A stretch of 8,461 bases of DNA, taken from positions 1 through 8,461 of the forward strand of contig ONYV01000075.1 in assembly GCA_900322105.1 (NCBI GenBank). The letters are read 5' to 3'. The notes beneath the pieces are model-generated. The model saw nothing but the letters and a program-made list of their open reading frames with translations. It ran no database searches and was not told the origin of the DNA. This DNA is from an uncultured Eubacteriales bacterium (lineage in GTDB: Bacteria > Bacillota > Clostridia > Oscillospirales > Acutalibacteraceae). Below are positions 5,661 to 8,461 of this stretch, piece by piece (the first letter of the stretch is position 1; the number at the start of each line of letters is the position of its first letter). A program made the position numbers and the translations under genes.

Positions 5661-6809
5661 TTACGCCATGATCTTTCTGTAAAGGGCTTTCAGATCCTCA
5701 ACAGAAGTATCCTTCGGGTTGCCGGGGCGGCAGGCGTCTGCATAAGCGTCCGCTGCAAGCTGATCGAGGTCTTCTTCACGCACCTTTTCGTTTTTGGCAG
5801 GAATGCCGACATCTTCAGAGAGTTTTCTGACAGCGTCAACGGCTGCTTTGCGGTATTCATCCTGTGACATATCATCAACGCCCTGTACACCCATCGCACG
5901 GGCGATCTCCCTGTATTTTTCACCGGTGCACTCCTGATTGTAATCCATCACGATCGGCAGCATCATAGCGCAGGCAACGCCGTGAGGGGTGTCGTAGTGT
6001 GCGCCGAGTGTGTGAGCGATCGAATGCGCAATGCCGAGTCCGACATTAGAAAAGCCCATTCCTGCCACATACTGCGCCAGTGCCATGCCTTCACGGTTTT
6101 CAGGGATATTCTCCACAGCGCCTCTCAGATTTTTGCTGATCAGACGGATGGCTTCGAGGTGGAACATATCGGTCATTTCCCATGCGGCTTTTGTGGTATA
6201 GCCCTCGATGGCGTGGGTCAGAGCGTCCATACCCGTAGCGGCTGTCAGACCCTTGGGCATAGAGGACATCATGTCGGGGTCTACAATGGCATATTCGGGG
6301 ATATCGTGTTCATCCACACAAACGAACTTTCTTTGTTTTTCAGTGTCGGTGATGACATAGTTGATGGTGACTTCTGCGGCAGTACCTGCGGTCGTCGGAA
6401 CAGCGATGGTGGGAACGGCATGATTTTTGGTCGGCGCAACGCCCTCAAGTGAGCGTACATCTTCAAATTCGGGGTTAGTGATGATGATGCCGATCGCTTT
6501 GGCAGTATCCATAGAAGAACCGCCGCCGATGGTAATAATGGAGTCTGCGCCGCAGTCTTTGAATGCCTGAACGCCTTCCCTGACATTCTCGATCGTGGGA
6601 TTAGGCTTGATGCCCGAATAAACGGTATAGGGGAGCTGCGCCTCATCTAAAAGATCGGTCACCTTTGCGGTCACGCCGAACTTGATCAGATCGGGGTCAG
6701 AGCAGATAAAGATGTGCTGAAAGCCCTTGCCTTTTGCGATCGCGGGAATTTCACCGATCGCACCCTTGCCGTGGAAGGATACGGTATTGAGAATGATTCT
6801 GTTGGACAT
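5661..6809 (-). CDS. fucO: Iron-dependent alcohol dehydrogenase, FucO-type lactaldehyde reductase (L-1,2-propanediol oxidoreductase)
   Basis: The 382-residue product matches the length of group III Fe-ADHs and resembles E. coli FucO, as I remember its sequence, almost end to end, including NPEFEDVRSLEG, PTTAGTAAEVTINYVITD and QYVAGMGFSNVGLG. FucO reduces L-lactaldehyde to L-1,2-propanediol with NADH in the cytoplasm, regenerating NAD during anaerobic use of fucose or rhamnose. The NAD-binding domain shows GGGS at 95-98 and Asp38, equivalent to the FucO Asp that favours NAD over NADP. The metal ligands are present as Asp195, His199, His262 and His276, one number below FucO Asp196, His200, His263 and His277. 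The ATG at 6809 has AGGAGG (6823-6818) 8 nt upstream. No other fucose or rhamnose gene is in the window, so the physiological substrate is inferred from similarity and could include other short 2-hydroxyaldehydes or diols. A GTATA-T-TATAC palindrome covers its -10 region. Confidence 0.92.
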   Translation of the reverse strand: MSNRIILNTVSFHGKGAIGEIPAIAKGKGFQHIFICSDPDLIKFGVTAKVTDLLDEAQLPYTVYSGIKPNPTIENVREGVQAFKDCGADSIITIGGGSSMDTAKAIGIIITNPEFEDVRSLEGVAPTKNHAVPTIAVPTTAGTAAEVTINYVITDTEKQRKFVCVDEHDIPEYAIVDPDMMSSMPKGLTAATGMDALTHAIEGYTTKAAWEMTDMFHLEAIRLISKNLRGAVENIPENREGMALAQYVAGMGFSNVGLGIAHSIAHTLGAHYDTPHGVACAMMLPIVMDYNQECTGEKYREIARAMGVQGVDDMSQDEYRKAAVDAVRKLSEDVGIPAKNEKVREEDLDQLAADAYADACRPGNPKDTSVEDLKALYRKIMA

Positions 6810-6869
6810 AGAAAACGCCTCCTGAAAGTGATGTTAGCAGATATCCGTAGTTTTTCTGCCTTTACGTAT

Positions 6870-6898
6870 ATTATACACAAAAAATAACTAACAATCAA
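6870..6898 (-). promoter_or_regulatory. Promoter of the fucO-like gene
   Basis: On the minus strand TTGATT (6898-6893, four of six matches to TTGACA) is followed after 17 nt by a perfect TATAAT (6875-6870). Transcription would start near 6863, giving a leader of about 54 nt. The palindrome GTATA-T-TATAC (6866-6876) overlaps the -10 element, and an inverted repeat CTTCAC/GTGAAG (6915-6937) lies just upstream of the -35. Both are candidates for regulator contact, unproven. Confidence 0.7.
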
Positions 6899-6914
6899 GC
6901 AATAAAACAGAAAA

Positions 6915-6937
6915 CTTCACACCTTCTGAAAGTGAAG
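6915..6937. promoter_or_regulatory. Inverted repeat in the divergent intergenic region, possible operator
   Basis: CTTCAC (6915-6920) and GTGAAG (6932-6937) are exact complements 11 nt apart, with centres 17 bp apart, which suits a dimeric DNA-binding protein. The repeat lies between the fucO-like gene promoter and the start of the gene at 7018. A 10-bp block CTGAAAGTGA inside it (6926-6935) recurs at 6822-6831, overlapping the fucO ribosome binding site. Confidence 0.35.
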
Positions 6938-6966
6938 CGATCTCTGCACAGCGCTGACGGAAAAAG

Positions 6967-6972
6967 TATAAA
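6967..6972 (+). promoter_or_regulatory. Weak candidate -10 box for the gene at 7018
   Basis: TATAAA at 6967-6972 is the best -10-like hexamer at a workable distance (45 nt) from the start codon at 7018. No convincing -35 is present 16-18 nt upstream. A TATCAT at 6996-7001 would put the start of transcription inside the ribosome binding site and is less likely. The gene may need an activator or use another sigma factor. Confidence 0.25.
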
Positions 6973-7017
6973 CGCTGTTTTGCTGACCATACTAATATCA
7001 TACAAGGAGGGAGCCGG

Positions 7018-7557
7018 ATGCATCATATCATCATCTGCGGTGACTGCGGCGACAGAGAACTGACTAAAACGATCCGTTCTGCCTGCCGGTATTACGGAGG
7101 AACAATCAGCTTTGACGGAGAACGCATCGAGCAGGACGCAGAGGATCCTGCATTTATGGTGCTGAACGTCAATGCGCTGACAGAGATCCGCTGCAGCGGT
7201 CTGCTGATCTTTGGAGAGGCGCTCTGTCAGGTATCACCGAAGCTGAAGATCGGAGAAGCAAAGGTGATCTTTGACGGCGGCAATGCAGGGGCTGTCAGAC
7301 TGCTGAGTGAAACAGGCAAACCTGTGATCGGGTGTTCTTTGTCCGGAAGAGATACCGTCAGTTTTTCCAGCATGACGGAAAACAGCGGCTTGGTCAGCAT
7401 CCAAAGGACGCTGACGACCCTTGGCGGTCAGATCATCGAACCGTCGGAGATCTGCGTCAGGTATCATCAGGGCGGCATCAGCTTTCCGATCCTGGCATCG
7501 TGCTGTGCGCTGCTGCTGTGCGATATCCCGTATGAAGACGGTTATATATTATCATAA
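7018..7557 (+). CDS. Cysteine-rich protein of unknown function
   Basis: The 179-residue product belongs to no family I can name. The ATG is preceded by AAGGAGG (7004-7010) at 7 nt, a strong site. The sequence alternates beta strands and helices (IIICGD at 4-9, GLLIFGEAL at 61-69, KVIFDGGNAGAVRLLSETG at 82-100, KPVIGCSLSGRDTVSFSSM at 101-119), suggesting a compact alpha/beta cytoplasmic protein. There are ten cysteines (7, 10, 23, 59, 70, 106, 146, 162, 163, 168), including C7-x-x-C10 and a C162-C163 pair inside a hydrophobic C-terminal stretch (155-168). This hints at metal or redox chemistry, but no known cluster motif is evident. There is no signal peptide; the hydrophobic end is short for a membrane helix. 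An ABC exporter ATPase gene follows 135 nt downstream with its own promoter, so shared function is possible but not shown. Confidence 0.8.
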   Translation: MHHIIICGDCGDRELTKTIRSACRYYGGTISFDGERIEQDAEDPAFMVLNVNALTEIRCSGLLIFGEALCQVSPKLKIGEAKVIFDGGNAGAVRLLSETGKPVIGCSLSGRDTVSFSSMTENSGLVSIQRTLTTLGGQIIEPSEICVRYHQGGISFPILASCCALLLCDIPYEDGYILS

Positions 7558-7620
7558 AGCATAGGGCAGCAGCAGAAAGAAAGAGAAATCTGTCTATTAT
7601 CATGATTTCGGGGATTTTGG

Positions 7621-7649
7621 TTGACTTTTATGCTTCAAAGCGGTATATT
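7621..7649 (+). promoter_or_regulatory. Promoter of the ABC ATPase gene
   Basis: TTGACT (7621-7626, five of six) is followed after 17 nt by TATATT (7644-7649, five of six). Transcription would begin near 7656, about 37 nt before the ATG at 7693. The promoter occupies the start of the longer in-frame reading that opens with TTG at 7621, which shows that reading is not the real start. Confidence 0.7.
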
Positions 7650-7676
7650 GTATGGTAGAAAACAGGAGTTAATCCG

Positions 7677-7682
7677 AAAGGA
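7677..7682 (+). promoter_or_regulatory. Ribosome binding site fixing the ABC ATPase start at 7693
   Basis: AAAGGA ends 10 nt before ATG at 7693, slightly long but acceptable. Upstream in-frame starts lie in or before the promoter and would add 24 residues unlike the family N-terminus. Confidence 0.65.
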
Positions 7683-7692
7683 CAACGATATC

Positions 7693-8451
7693 ATGAGCGA
7701 GAATACCGCAGTTAAAACAGAGAACCAAAACGAAAAACCGATCATTTCTTTTCAGCACGTTTCAAAGGTGTACACGTTATACCGCAACAGCCGTGAACAG
7801 TTCAGCGCCTTGTTTTACAGATCCAAAAAACTGAAAAAGCACAAAGCGCTCGATGATGTCAGCTTTCAGATCTATCAGGGAGAATCGGTTGCGATCGTCG
7901 GCAGAAACGGCGCAGGAAAATCCACCCTGCTGAAAATGATCACAGGCGTTGCATTTCCTTCTGACGGCGATATCTATGTCAACGGCAGAGTATCAGCGCT
8001 TTTGGAGCTGACAGCAGGCTTTTCGGCGGACATGACGGGCAGGGAAAACATCCGTTTCAAGTGCTATGTGCTGGGACTCAAAGACGCTGAGATCGACGAT
8101 ATCGAACGCAAGGCGATCGAATTTGCCGACCTCGGAGAATATATCGACCAGCCTGTGCGTACCTATTCCTCGGGTATGAGAGTACGTCTTGGCTTTGCGA
8201 TCAATATCAATACGAATCCCGATATTCTGGTCATTGATGAAGCGCTTTCTGTCGGTGACTCAACGTTCAAACAGAAGTGTAAAAAGCGTATCAACGAATT
8301 GATCGCGCGGCACGTCACTGTTTTGTATGTCAGTCACAGCAAGGACATTCAGGATTTCTGCAAGCGCTGTATTTATCTGCAAAAAGGCAGGGTGATCTTT
8401 GACGGCACAATGAAAGACGCTGTCGAACAGTATCCTGAGATCATCAACTGA
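7693..8451 (+). CDS. ABC transporter ATP-binding protein, polysaccharide/teichoic-acid export type (TagH/Wzt-like)
   Basis: The 252-residue product is a single complete ABC nucleotide-binding domain. It shows Walker A GRNGAGKST (70-78), the signature YSSGMRVRL (158-166), Walker B ILVIDEA (178-184) and the H-loop histidine (215, in YVSHS). In place of a clear Q-loop glutamine it has the segment SALLELTAGFSADMTGREN (101-119). That segment and the N-terminal VSKVYTLYRNSREQF are hallmarks of the ABC-2 exporters that move O-antigen, teichoic acid or capsule chains (Wzt, TagH, RfbE). It lacks the extra C-terminal carbohydrate-binding domain of Wzt. The protein should couple ATP hydrolysis to export of a lipid-linked glycan at the inner membrane face. 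Its permease (TagG/Wzm-like) is required but absent from the window; it probably lies just past 8461, since the upstream gene is not a permease. The exported polymer cannot be told from this sequence. Confidence 0.9.
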   Translation: MSENTAVKTENQNEKPIISFQHVSKVYTLYRNSREQFSALFYRSKKLKKHKALDDVSFQIYQGESVAIVGRNGAGKSTLLKMITGVAFPSDGDIYVNGRVSALLELTAGFSADMTGRENIRFKCYVLGLKDAEIDDIERKAIEFADLGEYIDQPVRTYSSGMRVRLGFAININTNPDILVIDEALSVGDSTFKQKCKKRINELIARHVTVLYVSHSKDIQDFCKRCIYLQKGRVIFDGTMKDAVEQYPEIIN

Positions 8452-8461
8452 CCGTGATACA

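Noticed and set aside
5982..6452. 156-codon plus-strand reading opposite fucO
   Set aside because: Antisense to a highly conserved enzyme; the His/Gly/Cys-rich translation is what complementing that gene produces.
6877..6896. Rex-like redox operator in the fucO promoter (TTGTTA followed by a T-rich stretch)
   Set aside because: Only one half-site is recognisable; the second half does not form the inverted repeat required by Rex.
7621..7692. TTG start at 7621 for the ABC ATPase
   Set aside because: This stretch contains the -35 and -10 boxes and has no ribosome binding site. The ATG at 7693 fits the family N-terminus.

Overview
The window reads as a piece of chromosome from a low- to mid-GC Gram-positive gut bacterium of the Oscillospiraceae/Ruminococcus type. 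The signs are strong AGGAGG ribosome binding sites, sigma-A style promoters (TTGACA/TATAAT, 17-nt spacers), hairpin-plus-U terminators, a classical lipobox lipoprotein, a large secreted protein joining BspA-type leucine-rich repeats to Y_Y_Y-like (triple-tyrosine) repeat modules, and a FucO-type lactaldehyde reductase. Genus placement is inference from gene content. There are no RNA genes, insertion sequences, CRISPR arrays or phage genes.

Layout. Positions 1-417 hold no gene: an AT-rich upstream stretch, then a promoter (224-252) and a leader of about 160 nt. Positions 418-3408 (+) encode a 996-residue secreted protein: signal peptide, beta-rich N-terminal region, transglutaminase-like cysteine-protease fold, BspA-type LRRs, and five tandem modules of about 91 residues. 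A strong terminator follows. Three minus-strand genes then occupy 3707-6809, each with its own promoter: a three-helix membrane protein of unknown function (3707-4495), a Ser/Thr-rich lipoprotein of unknown function (4772-5494), and an iron-dependent alcohol dehydrogenase very like FucO (5661-6809). From a divergent intergenic region at 6810-7017 the plus strand resumes with a cysteine-rich conserved-looking protein of unknown function (7018-7557) and an ABC ATPase of the polysaccharide/teichoic-acid export class (7693-8451). The ATPase's permease is not in the window.

The genes do not form one pathway. Three of the six products are predicted to be secreted or envelope-located (the LRR protein, the lipoprotein, the membrane protein), and the ABC ATPase probably exports a surface glycan, so the region leans toward cell-surface functions. 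The FucO-like enzyme suggests fermentation of deoxy sugars (fucose or rhamnose) to 1,2-propanediol, but no kinase, isomerase or aldolase of that pathway is present here. I see no clear evidence of a new multi-gene system. The most unusual items are the architecture of the large secreted protein, the cysteine-rich 7018-7557 product next to the exporter ATPase, and several structured leaders.
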